A model generated the notes under the pieces. The model had not been told where the DNA came from. It was given only the letters and a program-made list of their open reading frames with translations, and did no database searches. Position numbers and translations under genes: made by a program. Shown in pieces: positions 1 through 8,142 of a stretch of DNA of 60,214 bases (positions are counted from its first letter, which is position 1; every line of letters begins with the position of its first letter). The stretch is from Pseudomonas sp. BBP2017 (GTDB taxonomy: Bacteria > Pseudomonadota > Gammaproteobacteria > Pseudomonadales > Pseudomonadaceae), in contig NZ_PVZN01000022.1 in the NCBI RefSeq assembly GCF_003024385.1, positions 1 to 60,214 of the forward strand. Direction: 5' to 3'.

Positions 1-2
1 CA

Positions 3-146
3 GAACGCGATGTCCAGGCGAACGCCTGGGCACGCTCAAATTTCAGCGCACGCTACCAAGGCAGCAAAGGATTTGATGCAGGAAGCATCCCAAGCAATCG
101 TGGGAATTTTCGTTTTCTCGCACGATCAGTGACCAGCGACGAGTGA
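3..146 (+). CDS. possible C-terminal end of an unidentified protein (partial)
   Basis: An open frame enters from the left edge and ends with TGA at 144-146. It encodes about 47 residues rich in Arg, Ser, Asn and Gly, with no motif I recognise. Codons look plausible for a pseudomonad, but the stretch is too short to be sure, and a second frame is open to 130-132. A fragment of a REP sequence follows directly, which is where such repeats usually sit (after a gene end). The upstream part lies outside the window, so no function can be given. Confidence 0.25.
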   Translation, partial: ERDVQANAWARSNFSARYQGSKGFDAGSIPSNRGNFRFLARSVTSDE

Positions 147-159
147 GCTTGCCCCGCGA
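147..159. repeat. partial REP sequence
   Basis: The bases GCTTGCCCCGCGA match one arm of the REP sequence found complete at five other places in this window. Only the conserved head remains here; it lies between the possible gene end at 146 and the aldehyde dehydrogenase stop. Confidence 0.6.
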
Positions 160-165
160 AAAGGG

Positions 166-1605
166 CTATACCGCCCTCACCACATGCTTGATCTCTTGAA
201 AGGCACTCAAGCCCCAAGGCCCGAGCTCGCGCCCGATGCTGCTCTGCTTGTAACCACCCCAGGCCGTCTGCGGGAAGATCACCTGCGGGGCATTGATCCA
301 CACCAGCCCGGCCTCAAGGGCGTTGGCCACGCGCTCGGCGGCGCTCAAGTCGCGACTGACCACACTGGCCACCAGACCGAATTCGCTGTCGTTAGCCAAA
401 GCCACCGCTTCTGCTTCGCTGGCCACCGGCCGCACGCACAGCACCGGCCCAAAGATTTCCTCACGCCATAGCGCACTGTCCAACGGCACTTCAGTGAATA
501 CCGTGGGGCTAATGAAATACCCGCACGGCAGCTGCGCTGGCCGTGAACCACCGCACAGCAGTCGTGCGCCGGCTTTCAGACCTGCAGCGATGTGATTGTG
601 CACACGCTGGTACTGCGTCTGGTTGACCAGTGCGCCCATTTCACTGTCGCCAGCAAACGGATCGCCGACGCGGATCGCCTCGGCCCGGGTCTTCAGTCGC
701 GCGATGAAGTCCGGATACAAGGCTTCAGCAACCAGTACCCGGCTGGTCGCCGAGCACATCTGCCCGGCATTGAAGAAACCGCCCATACAGGCCAGTTCCA
801 CAGCCAGTTCCAGGTCTGCCGCTTCCAGCACCAGCAAGGAGGATTTGCCGCCCAGCTCCAGGCTCACGCCTTTGACGGTTTCCGCCGCCCGCTGCATGAC
901 CTGCACACCCACCGCATTGCTGCCGGTGAAGGACACCTTGGCGATGCGTGGATCGGCCGCCAGGGCGGCGCCCACTGCAATCCCGGTACCGCAGACCAGG
1001 TTGAACACCCCCTCCGGCAATCCGGCCTCGGCAATCACGCAGGCCAGCTCCAGCTCCGCCAGCGGCGTCACTTCCGAAGGCTTGAGCACCACACAACAGC
1101 CGGCGGCCAATGCTGGCGCCAGTTTCCACGCGGTGGTGACCATGGGGAAATTCCACGGCACGATCAGCCCGACCACGCCACAAGGCTCACGCCGCAGCCG
1201 CGCGACGAAATCGTCAATGGGCAGTGCCACCGGGCAGTCCTGCCCGGCATCCAGCTGATCGGCAAGCTCGGCGTAATAGCGAAAGGTAGCGATGACATCG
1301 TCCACATCCATTTGCGCTTCGGCGAGCGGCTTGCCGTTGTTGCTGGCCTGCAGGAAGACCAGGCGCTCGCGACGCGCCTCGACCCCCTCGGCAATTGTCC
1401 GCAGTACTGATGCACGCTCGGCACCGGTGGTGTTCGACCAGCCCGCCAATGCAGCCCGCGCCGCCAGGGTCGCACGCTCTACCGCCGCACCGTCGCCACC
1501 GGCCACTTGCGCCAGTTGCTGCTCATTGCTGGGATTGACCACCATCAGCGCTTGTGGACCGTGCTGCCAAACGCCTGCAATGTAGACACCAGGAAGTTTC
1601 ATCAT
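166..1605 (-). CDS. NAD(P)-dependent aldehyde dehydrogenase
   Basis: A 479-residue member of the aldehyde dehydrogenase superfamily, oxidising an aldehyde to the acid in the cytoplasm. Seen: the cofactor-site PWNF motif with Asn152, the catalytic-base motif LELGG with Glu250, and the nucleophile in GQMCS, Cys284. The start at 1605 is chosen because its ATG overlaps the stop of the upstream decarboxylase gene (ATGA), implying translational coupling; an in-frame ATG farther upstream would lie inside that gene. Context suggests it oxidises the aldehyde released by the decarboxylase, possibly 4-guanidinobutyraldehyde, as KauB-type enzymes do in the arginine transaminase pathway. Betaine-aldehyde or another substrate cannot be excluded. 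Confidence 0.9.
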   Translation of the reverse strand: MMKLPGVYIAGVWQHGPQALMVVNPSNEQQLAQVAGGDGAAVERATLAARAALAGWSNTTGAERASVLRTIAEGVEARRERLVFLQASNNGKPLAEAQMDVDDVIATFRYYAELADQLDAGQDCPVALPIDDFVARLRREPCGVVGLIVPWNFPMVTTAWKLAPALAAGCCVVLKPSEVTPLAELELACVIAEAGLPEGVFNLVCGTGIAVGAALAADPRIAKVSFTGSNAVGVQVMQRAAETVKGVSLELGGKSSLLVLEAADLELAVELACMGGFFNAGQMCSATSRVLVAEALYPDFIARLKTRAEAIRVGDPFAGDSEMGALVNQTQYQRVHNHIAAGLKAGARLLCGGSRPAQLPCGYFISPTVFTEVPLDSALWREEIFGPVLCVRPVASEAEAVALANDSEFGLVASVVSRDLSAAERVANALEAGLVWINAPQVIFPQTAWGGYKQSSIGRELGPWGLSAFQEIKHVVRAV

Positions 1606-3239
1606 GCTGGCACCGCCTGCATCCAGCGATGCTGATCGATTTCGATCAGGCTTGGACCTTGGCGGTCGCACGCCTGGCGCAGCGCCTCACGCAATTGCTC
1701 GACATTGCCTACGGCCTCGGCTGCACAGCCCAGGGCCTTGGCCACGCCGATGAAGTCCGGAGTGTGAATGTCCACACCCACCGGCTCGATGGCACGGTTG
1801 ACCATGTATTTCTTGATTTCTTCGTAGCCCTGGTTGTTCCACAGCAAAACGATCAGCGGCACCTGCGCCTCGGTAGCGCTGGCCAGCTCCGGGAGGGTGA
1901 ACTGCAGGCCACCGTCACCGATCAGGCAGATCACTGGTGCGCGCGCCTCGATGGCTTCGGCGCTGCCCAACCAGGCGCCCATGGCGGCAGGCAAGGCGTA
2001 ACCGAGGGTGCCGTAACCGGTGGAGGCGTTGAACCAGCGCCGCGGCTGATCCATGTCCAAGGTCAGGTTGCCGGTGTACACCGGTTGTGTCGAGTCGCCA
2101 ACCAACACCGCATTCGGCAAGGTCTCAAGCAGGGTTTTGAGCATGCGCGTCTGGCTGTGCATCGGCAGATCCCAGTCGGCCAGCAGCCGCTCACGCAAGC
2201 GTACGGCGCGGCTGGCGCCCCATTCGCCAGCGCGTACCGGTGCAGGCTGTTCGGCCAGGGCTACCAGCAGGGCTTCGGTTGCCACTGTGGCGTCGGCCAC
2301 CAGGGCAATCTCTGGCGGATAGTTGCGCACAGTCTGGTCCGGGTCGATATCGATGCGCAGCAAACGCCCCGGAATCTCGAAGCCACCTTTGAAGGTTACG
2401 TCGTAGTCGGTTTCGGCAAGCTCAGTACCGATCGCCAGCACCACGTCGGCTTCGGCTACCAGCTCTCGGGTCGCCACCAGCGACTGGGTCGAACCGATCT
2501 GCAGCACATGGCTGGCAGGCAGCACGCCTTTGGCGTTGATGGTCAGCGCCACCGGTGCCTGCAGGTACTCGGCCAGGCGGGTCAGCACGGCACTGGCAGC
2601 AATCGCCCCACCACCGGCAAGAATCAGCGGACGCCGGGCGCTGGCCAGCAACGCGGCCATTTGCGCCACCGGTGCCGGAGCGGCGCCAGCACGGGCAATA
2701 CGTACAGGGGCACTGGCCAGCAGGTGATCGGCGTCTTCAACCAATACATCCAGCGGAATCTCGATATGCACCGGACGTGGCCGCGCACCGTCGAATACAG
2801 CGAAAGCACGGGCCAGGACCATCGGCAGGTCATCGGCACTCATCAGGGTATGAGAGAACGCCGCCACCCCGGCTACCAGGCTACCCTGGGCCGGCAACTC
2901 ATGCAGCTTGCCGCGCCCGCCACCGAGCTGATTGCGGGACTGCACACTGGAGATCACTAGCATCGGAATCGAGTCGGCATAGGCCTGGCCCATGGCGGTG
3001 GTGATGTTGGTCATCCCCGGGCCGGTAATGATGAAGCAGACGCCCGGCTTGCCACGGGTACGCGCATAGCCATCAGCCATGAAGCCTGCGCCTTGCTCGT
3101 GACGTGGGGTGATGTGCCGGATAGAGGAACGCGCCAGCCCGCGGTAAAGCTCGACGGTATGCACGCCGGGAATCCCGAAAACATGATCGACGCCGTAGCC
3201 TTCAAGGAGTTTGACCAGTACTTCACCGCAAGTTGCCAT
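1602..3239 (-). CDS. thiamine-diphosphate-dependent decarboxylase, AruI-like (5-guanidino-2-oxopentanoate decarboxylase)
   Basis: A 545-residue enzyme of the acetolactate synthase/benzoylformate decarboxylase family. Seen: N-terminal pyrimidine-binding domain with the catalytic Glu48 in PRHEQGAGFMADG, a central NAD/FAD-like domain, and a C-terminal diphosphate domain with GDGG...NN (the metal/ThDP motif). The start at 3239 (MATCGEVL) begins the conserved fold; upstream codons are not family-like. Family members close to this one (AruI of P. aeruginosa) decarboxylate 2-ketoarginine to 4-guanidinobutyraldehyde. The downstream coupled aldehyde dehydrogenase fits that role, but no AruH-type transaminase is present here, so the substrate is inferred. 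A true acetolactate synthase is less likely because no small regulatory subunit gene adjoins. Confidence 0.8.
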   Translation of the reverse strand: MATCGEVLVKLLEGYGVDHVFGIPGVHTVELYRGLARSSIRHITPRHEQGAGFMADGYARTRGKPGVCFIITGPGMTNITTAMGQAYADSIPMLVISSVQSRNQLGGGRGKLHELPAQGSLVAGVAAFSHTLMSADDLPMVLARAFAVFDGARPRPVHIEIPLDVLVEDADHLLASAPVRIARAGAAPAPVAQMAALLASARRPLILAGGGAIAASAVLTRLAEYLQAPVALTINAKGVLPASHVLQIGSTQSLVATRELVAEADVVLAIGTELAETDYDVTFKGGFEIPGRLLRIDIDPDQTVRNYPPEIALVADATVATEALLVALAEQPAPVRAGEWGASRAVRLRERLLADWDLPMHSQTRMLKTLLETLPNAVLVGDSTQPVYTGNLTLDMDQPRRWFNASTGYGTLGYALPAAMGAWLGSAEAIEARAPVICLIGDGGLQFTLPELASATEAQVPLIVLLWNNQGYEEIKKYMVNRAIEPVGVDIHTPDFIGVAKALGCAAEAVGNVEQLREALRQACDRQGPSLIEIDQHRWMQAVPA

Positions 3240-3254
3240 GTTCGTCTGCCTGTT

Positions 3255-3345
3255 ATTGTGCTGAAAACAGGCTTTATTGGACCGCTGCCCCGCTACCGGC
3301 ACAATGCAAAAAAGCTCATACTAGCCATGTCTACAGATCATGGCT
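3255..3345. promoter_or_regulatory. divergent control region of the decarboxylase and its LysR gene
   Basis: The short gap between two divergent genes holds two inverted repeats: ATTGTGC (3255-3261) with GCACAAT (3299-3305), and AGCCATG (3323-3329) with CATGGCT (3339-3345). LysR-type proteins usually bind such symmetric sites in the shared promoter of the gene they control. Which repeat is the operator is inference; the second could also form a hairpin just before the LysR start. Confidence 0.45.
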
Positions 3346-3353
3346 GATGCTCG

Positions 3354-4241
3354 ATGAAACGCCTGCCGCCGCTGCCCGCCCTGCATACTTTTCTGGTCAC
3401 CGCCCAGTGCTGCAACTTCACCCGTGCGGCGCAGCTGCTGCACATTACCCAGGGTGCGGTCAGTCGGCAGATTGCCGGCCTCGAGGATCATCTCGGTTAT
3501 CCCCTGTTCCTGCGCCAGGCCCGTGGCTTGAGCCTGACCCGTGAAGGCCAGGACTGGCTGCCACGGGTGCAGCAGGTGTTCGCCCTGATCGAGGAAGGTG
3601 TTCAGCAAGTCGGGGCGCGCAGCACTACCCTGCAACTCAAGGCGCCCACCTGCGTGATGCGCTGGTTGCTACCGCGGCTGATGGAGTGGCAGGCATTGCG
3701 CCCGGATGTGCCGGTGGAGTTGACCACTACGGTGCAGCACGGGGTGGACTTTCGGCGCGAAGTGTTTGATGCGGCGGTGGTCTATGGCGCCGCCCCCAAC
3801 CATGGATTGCACAGGCTCAAGTTGTTCGATGAACAGCTGACACCGGTGTGTGCCCCACAATTGCAAGCGGGCCCGCAGCCCTTGCGCCAGCTGGCGGATC
3901 TGGAGCAGCACATGCTGCTGCACCCGACCCGCGACCAGCACGACTGGAACACCTGGCTCAGTGCTGCGGGCGCCAGCCTTCCCCGGCAAGGCAAAGGCCA
4001 GCATTTCGAAACCCTGGACATGGCCATGTCGATGGCCTCCCAGGGAACCGGGGTAGCGATCGGTGACTGGTCGCTGATCGGTGATGACCTCAGCTGCGGA
4101 CGGCTGGTGACACCCTTCCCGCTCAAGGTCAGCACCGGTCAGGGGTATTACCTGGTCCGGCCGCTGGGGGCGACCTCAGCGGCTCTGCTGGAACTGCTCG
4201 ACTGGTTGTGCGAGCAGGCCCAGGCCCGGGCGGCTCAGTAA
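3354..4241 (+). CDS. LysR-family transcriptional regulator (GcvA-like)
   Basis: A 295-residue LysR regulator, the usual family length. Residues 5-65 form the winged helix-turn-helix (NFTRAAQLLHITQGAVSRQI), followed by the periplasmic-binding-protein-like effector domain. The opening PPLPALHTFLVTAQ resembles the GcvA/AmpR branch. It is transcribed away from the decarboxylase-dehydrogenase pair, so it most likely controls that pair, sensing a substrate or intermediate; this is inferred from arrangement. No clear ribosome-binding site precedes the ATG. Its last 7 bp overlap the end of the convergent oxidoreductase gene. Confidence 0.9.
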   Translation: MKRLPPLPALHTFLVTAQCCNFTRAAQLLHITQGAVSRQIAGLEDHLGYPLFLRQARGLSLTREGQDWLPRVQQVFALIEEGVQQVGARSTTLQLKAPTCVMRWLLPRLMEWQALRPDVPVELTTTVQHGVDFRREVFDAAVVYGAAPNHGLHRLKLFDEQLTPVCAPQLQAGPQPLRQLADLEQHMLLHPTRDQHDWNTWLSAAGASLPRQGKGQHFETLDMAMSMASQGTGVAIGDWSLIGDDLSCGRLVTPFPLKVSTGQGYYLVRPLGATSAALLELLDWLCEQAQARAAQ

Positions 4242-4849
4242 CCGACGGTAAAACGCTGACGTGAGTGGGCAGGCTTTTCCACTTCATCGAGCATGGCAAT
4301 GGCGTAGTCGGCAAAGCTGATCCAGCTCTTGCCGTCGGCGCCGATCAACAGGTGATCTTTGCCGGTCTTGTAGCTGCCGCTGCGTGCCCCTTCAACAAAC
4401 TCGGCCGAAGGTGACAGGAAGGTCCAGTCCAGCTCCTTTTCCTGACGCAGGGTATCGAGGTAATGCCCACCGGCAGTGGCTTCAGCCTTGTAGGCGTCGG
4501 GGAAGTCCGGACTGTCGATCACCTTGTGCCCCGACGGCAGCAGCAGGCTGCCCGCCCCGCCCACCACCAGCAGACGCTTGACCCCGGCTTTCTTCACCGG
4601 CTCGATAATGGCCTGCGGCTTGATGCTGGAAAAATGCGCCGCGCTGAGCACCACGTCATGCCCCTTCAGCGCATGCTCCAGAGCTGCAGCATCACTGACA
4701 TCCAATGCCACGCTTGTCACACCTTCACGCCCCTGCAGCTTGGCCGGATTGCGGGCGATGGCGGTAACGCTGTGGCCACGACGCAGCGCTTCTTCCAACA
4801 ACTGGCTACCGGCACGCCCGGTTGCTCCGATGATTGCGATCTTGCTCAT
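4235..4849 (-). CDS. NAD(P)-binding oxidoreductase (atypical short-chain dehydrogenase, NmrA/YwnB-like)
   Basis: A 204-residue single-domain Rossmann protein. Seen: the dinucleotide-binding motif GATGRAG at residues 8-14 directly after the first beta strand, an Arg/Asn pair after the second strand typical of NADP preference, and a short C-terminal region lacking the YxxxK catalytic motif of classical short-chain dehydrogenases. The start at 4849 has an excellent ribosome-binding site (GGAGG) 6 bp upstream. It follows the metallo-hydrolase gene in the same direction with a 30-bp gap, so they are probably one operon under the divergent LysR at 5870. Members of this family reduce quinones or flavins or act as redox sensors; the substrate is unknown. 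Confidence 0.85.
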   Translation of the reverse strand: MSKIAIIGATGRAGSQLLEEALRRGHSVTAIARNPAKLQGREGVTSVALDVSDAAALEHALKGHDVVLSAAHFSSIKPQAIIEPVKKAGVKRLLVVGGAGSLLLPSGHKVIDSPDFPDAYKAEATAGGHYLDTLRQEKELDWTFLSPSAEFVEGARSGSYKTGKDHLLIGADGKSWISFADYAIAMLDEVEKPAHSRQRFTVGY

Positions 4850-4879
4850 GAAAAACCTCCAGTCAGGATTGAATGTCAC

Positions 4880-5764
4880 TTACCACTTCATCTCGCCCTT
4901 GGCGACCTTGGCACTGAGTTCCAGCGAGCTCTCTTCGCCCAGGTCCGGATAGCGTTTTTTCATCGCCGCGATCAACTCGGCGGCGTTACCGGCCTTGGCG
5001 GTTTCCTCGTCGAAGGCGCGGATGTAGTCAGCAGTGAAGCGCACCGCTGCAAGCGACTCGCCGGCCTGGCCCAGGTAATGACCAGGCACCACGACCTGCG
5101 GCTCAAGCCGTTCGATGCGTTTGAGGGTGGCAAGCCAGTCCTGGTGTGATTGCGCCGTCTGGGTGTCGGCCATCCACACATGCAGGTTGTCCGCGACCAC
5201 CACACCGCCGACCACCGCCTTGATCGAGGGAATCCAGACAAAACTGCGCTCCGCCTGAGGGCCATCAAGGCCGAGCACTTCCAGGCGCTGGCCTTCGAGG
5301 CTCAGCTGATTGCCTTCAAGCACCTGCGGGACCACCAGTTTGCCCGGCTTGTCGGCGCCCATCTGCGGCCCCCAGTAGGCCAGCTTGGCGTCCATGGTCT
5401 GCTTGATATGAGCGACCGTCGCCGCGGAAGCGAGCACCTTGGCGTGTGGATAGGCGTCGGTCAGGGTCTGCAGGCCAAAGTAATAATCCGGGTCACCATG
5501 GCTGATATAGATAGTGGTCAGTTGCTTACCACTGGCGCGCAATTTCGCCAGCACTTGCTCGGCCTGGGCTTTGCCGAACTGGGCATCGACCAGAATGGCC
5601 TCGTGCTTGCCGCTGACAATCACCGAGCTGACCGGAAACAGGGCTTCGGTGCCCGGGTTATAGACATCCAGGTGCAACGGCTGCTCGGCGGCCTGCGCCT
5701 GGGCCAGGACACCGAGGGTGGCAAAGGCCAGCAACAAACCGCGCAAGGAGAATGAACGACGCAT
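4880..5764 (-). CDS. exported metallo-beta-lactamase-fold hydrolase with altered metal motif
   Basis: A 294-residue protein with a signal peptide (residues 1-26, Arg-Arg start, cleavage near AQA-A) and the metallo-beta-lactamase fold. The first metal motif, normally HxHxDH, reads H89-G-D91-P-D93-Y94: the second and last His are replaced by Asp and Tyr. Later conserved positions look present (PGHY near residue 230, a VVADN segment near 190). The start at 5764 follows an AGGA at suitable spacing; upstream codons run into the control region. It probably sits in the periplasm and hydrolyses an ester or lactone, or has lost usual activity. It leads a two-gene operon with the NAD(P)-binding protein. 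Confidence 0.85.
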   Translation of the reverse strand: MRRSFSLRGLLLAFATLGVLAQAQAAEQPLHLDVYNPGTEALFPVSSVIVSGKHEAILVDAQFGKAQAEQVLAKLRASGKQLTTIYISHGDPDYYFGLQTLTDAYPHAKVLASAATVAHIKQTMDAKLAYWGPQMGADKPGKLVVPQVLEGNQLSLEGQRLEVLGLDGPQAERSFVWIPSIKAVVGGVVVADNLHVWMADTQTAQSHQDWLATLKRIERLEPQVVVPGHYLGQAGESLAAVRFTADYIRAFDEETAKAGNAAELIAAMKKRYPDLGEESSLELSAKVAKGEMKW

Positions 5765-5805
5765 CAAGGCAATTCCTGTGAGAGAGGCAATGAGCAACAG
5801 CTTAG

Positions 5806-5823
5806 TTGCACGAACCAATGCAA
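5806..5823. promoter_or_regulatory. inverted repeat in divergent promoter (candidate LysR operator)
   Basis: TTGCA, eight bases, TGCAA forms an 18-bp inverted repeat between the metallo-hydrolase gene and the divergent LysR gene. It contains the T-N11-A spacing commonly bound by LysR proteins. Function is inferred from position and symmetry only. Confidence 0.4.
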
Positions 5824-5869
5824 AAAATGCGATGCTTAGGATTAGTTTGTTTCTAAAATCGGTCAAATC

Positions 5870-6778
5870 ATGGATCGTCTAACAGCAATGCGGGTCTTCG
5901 TCAGTGTGGTCGACCTGGGCAGCCAGTCGGCTGCCGCCGATCACCTGGACCTCTCGCGCCCGGTGGTATCCCGCTATCTGGCTGAACTGGAAGACTGGGT
6001 AGGTGCGCGCCTGATGCAACGCACCACGCGGCGTTTGAGCCTGACCGCTGCTGGTCAGGAAACCCTGCCGCGCTGTCGGCAGATGCTGGAGCTGGCCGGT
6101 GACTTGCAGGCGGCAGTCAGTACACCGGATGAGGCGCCAAGGGGGGAGCTGCGGATCAGCGTCAGCACCTCGTTCGGCCAGGCTCAGTTGATGGATGCCA
6201 TGGCCGAGTACGTCAAGCGCTACCCGGGGGTGAAAATCGACCTGCAGATGCTCGATCGCACCGTCAACCTGGTGGATGAGCGCATCGACCTGGCCATCCG
6301 CACCAGCAATGACCTGGACCCCAACCTCATCGCCCGCCGCCTGACCGTCTGCCGCTCGGTGATCTGTGCCTCTCCCGCCTATCTGCGTGAACACCCCACG
6401 CCTTTGCAGGTCCAGGACCTGACGGGTCACAACTGCCTGACTCACTCCTATTTCGGCCGCAGCCTCTGGCACTTTGAGGTGCACGGAGAAACGGTCTCGG
6501 TCCCGGTGCAGGGCAATATCAGCGCCAATGAAGCCATGACCCTGCAACGCGCAGCCCTGGCCGGCGCCGGGATTGCCATGCTGCCGACCTACCAGGCGGC
6601 CCCCGCGCTGCACAGTGGCGAGCTGCTGCGCCTGCTGCCTCAGGCCAAGCCACGCGAACTCAACCTCAACGCCGTCTACACCTCGCGCAAGCACATGCCC
6701 GCGACCTTGCGCAGCATGCTCGATTTCCTCGCCGAGCGTTTCACTGCCGAGCCGGAATGGGACCGCGAGCTGCGCTAG
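5870..6778 (+). CDS. LysR-family transcriptional regulator
   Basis: A 302-residue LysR protein of the large CrgA/AaeR-like branch. The DNA-binding helix-turn-helix lies at residues 17-40 (QSAAADHLDLSRPVVSRYLAELE), followed by a linker helix and an effector-binding domain. It starts 105 bp from and opposite to the metallo-hydrolase gene, so it is the likely regulator of the hydrolase-oxidoreductase operon. Its inducer cannot be read from sequence; proteins of this branch commonly respond to aromatic or electrophilic compounds. Confidence 0.92.
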   Translation: MDRLTAMRVFVSVVDLGSQSAAADHLDLSRPVVSRYLAELEDWVGARLMQRTTRRLSLTAAGQETLPRCRQMLELAGDLQAAVSTPDEAPRGELRISVSTSFGQAQLMDAMAEYVKRYPGVKIDLQMLDRTVNLVDERIDLAIRTSNDLDPNLIARRLTVCRSVICASPAYLREHPTPLQVQDLTGHNCLTHSYFGRSLWHFEVHGETVSVPVQGNISANEAMTLQRAALAGAGIAMLPTYQAAPALHSGELLRLLPQAKPRELNLNAVYTSRKHMPATLRSMLDFLAERFTAEPEWDRELR

Positions 6779-6850
6779 CGCGGGCACCCCGCACAGGGCT
6801 GGCCTATGCTTTAAATAGCACCTGTGTGCGGCTAGAAAGAGGTGAGCACC

Positions 6851-7024
6851 ATGGGCCTCAAATCCAGAAAATGCGCCATTGTCTGTGCCATCGCCGCTGT
6901 GCTCGGGCTTTATGCCGCAGCCGCCTACCGGGTCGAACAGATCCGTCACCAACCGTATTCGGCAGCCAGCTGCAGCCTGGCCCATTGCGTCCCGCACACC
7001 GCTACCCTGAGCGCCCTGAAATAA
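6851..7024 (+). CDS. small membrane-anchored protein of unknown function
   Basis: A 57-residue protein with a basic N-terminus (MGLKSRKCA), one hydrophobic helix at about residues 8-27, and a short tail carrying two Cys (CSLAHC) likely outside the inner membrane. The start at 6851 is preferred over an in-frame GTG at 6842 because a strong AGAGGTGAG ribosome-binding site lies 6-12 bp before it. It stands alone 72 bp after the LysR gene. I do not recognise the family. Confidence 0.65.
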   Translation: MGLKSRKCAIVCAIAAVLGLYAAAAYRVEQIRHQPYSAASCSLAHCVPHTATLSALK

Positions 7025-7248
7025 TCTTCAGCCAAGCGCGGACAACTGCCACCGCCGATGGAGATCCCGAGTGTGCAGGCGCAGGCCTGGGTTGCTGAGG
7101 ACCTTCCGCCATTTTTGCTTGGTAGTGCTATGGTGTCTCTATTCGGACTGACAGCCGCGCTGGCCTTACCGGATAGGCAACTGCACGGCCGTATGTAGGA
7201 CGCTTACGAAGGCCGCGGAAACAATTAATCACAAACCTTCACAAAGTC

Positions 7249-7881
7249 TCATTTGCGCAAGGAGGGGCTCAAGCGCAGCATATCCAGCCCGGTATCGACC
7301 CACAGCTCGGCTTCAGCCAGCAGGTCGAAGCTTTCCGGCAAGAGCAACCAACGGCGAATCAGGCCATCTATATAGGCATAGATCGCCAGCGCCGCACGGT
7401 CGGGCTTCATATCCGCGGGCAATTGCCCGCGTTTGACTGCATTGCCCAGCGACAGCACGATGTTGGCGTGACACTCAACCGTAGAGGCTTGCCGTTGCTG
7501 GCGAATCTCGCACATATCATCGGTGAACTCGCATTTATGATGCAGTATTTCATTGATACGACGGGTTTTCGGATCAAGCACCATCTGGTGCATCAACTGG
7601 ACCAGCAGCTTGCGAGTACAACCGAGCGGATCGAGTTCATCTTCGCTTTCACTGGCCCGGGCCAAGGCATCCAGCGGCTCATGCAAGCTTTCCAGCATGG
7701 CCTCGACCAGCTCGGCCTTGTCGTTGAAGTGCCAATAGATAGCGCCGCGGGTGACCCCCGCGAGCTTGGCGATATCCGCCAGGGTGGTACGCGCTACCCC
7801 GCGCTTATAGAAGGCCTTTTCCGCAGCTTCAAGAATTTGCGTGCGGGTTTCCTGGGCTTCTTCTTTGGTTCGACGGACCAT
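7249..7881 (-). CDS. ttgR: TetR-family repressor of the TtgABC efflux pump
   Basis: A 210-residue TetR protein, the same length as P. putida TtgR and very similar along its whole length. The N-terminal helix-turn-helix (TTLADIAKLAGVTRGAIYWHF, about residues 32-52) and the recognisable segments INEILHHKCEFTDDMCEIRQQRQ and YAYIDGLIRRWLLLPESFDLL are conserved. TtgR is known to repress ttgABC and its own gene and to release DNA on binding antibiotics, flavonoids or other aromatics. The gene is divergent from ttgA with the matching operator between them. Confidence 0.96.
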   Translation of the reverse strand: MVRRTKEEAQETRTQILEAAEKAFYKRGVARTTLADIAKLAGVTRGAIYWHFNDKAELVEAMLESLHEPLDALARASESEDELDPLGCTRKLLVQLMHQMVLDPKTRRINEILHHKCEFTDDMCEIRQQRQASTVECHANIVLSLGNAVKRGQLPADMKPDRAALAIYAYIDGLIRRWLLLPESFDLLAEAELWVDTGLDMLRLSPSLRK

Positions 7882-8012
7882 GGCAGTACGACCTCATCAA
7901 AACCCGAGTGCACGTTCAGACACCCGGGGGCTGGGCCGGATCAACCTCTGACAGGTTGTTACCGGATGATTAAATTCAAGGCTTGTGGCGGCCTGAGGCT
8001 TCATCTGCAAGG

Positions 8013-8044
8013 TATTTACAAACAGCCATGAATGTAAGTATATT
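8013..8044. promoter_or_regulatory. TtgR operator in the ttgR-ttgA intergenic region
   Basis: The inverted repeat TTACA (8016-8020) and TGTAA (8033-8037), within TATTTACAAACAGCCATGAA and TGTAAGTATATT, closely matches the operator reported for P. putida TtgR, which overlaps both divergent promoters. It lies about 100 bp before ttgA and 130 bp before ttgR. The match is from memory of the published site; binding here is inferred. Confidence 0.8.
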
Positions 8045-8142
8045 CCTTAGCAAGCTATTTATCCACTCGACAACATTTTTTCTATTCGCACCCTTTCCAT
8101 TTATTCTTGAGCGTCTTCAGCTCTTGCGACCCGAGGATCTTC

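Noticed and set aside
8107..8142. An upstream extension of TtgA starting with TTG
   Set aside because: It would put 12 residues before the lipoprotein signal; the ATG at 8143 has a proper ribosome-binding site and the known length.
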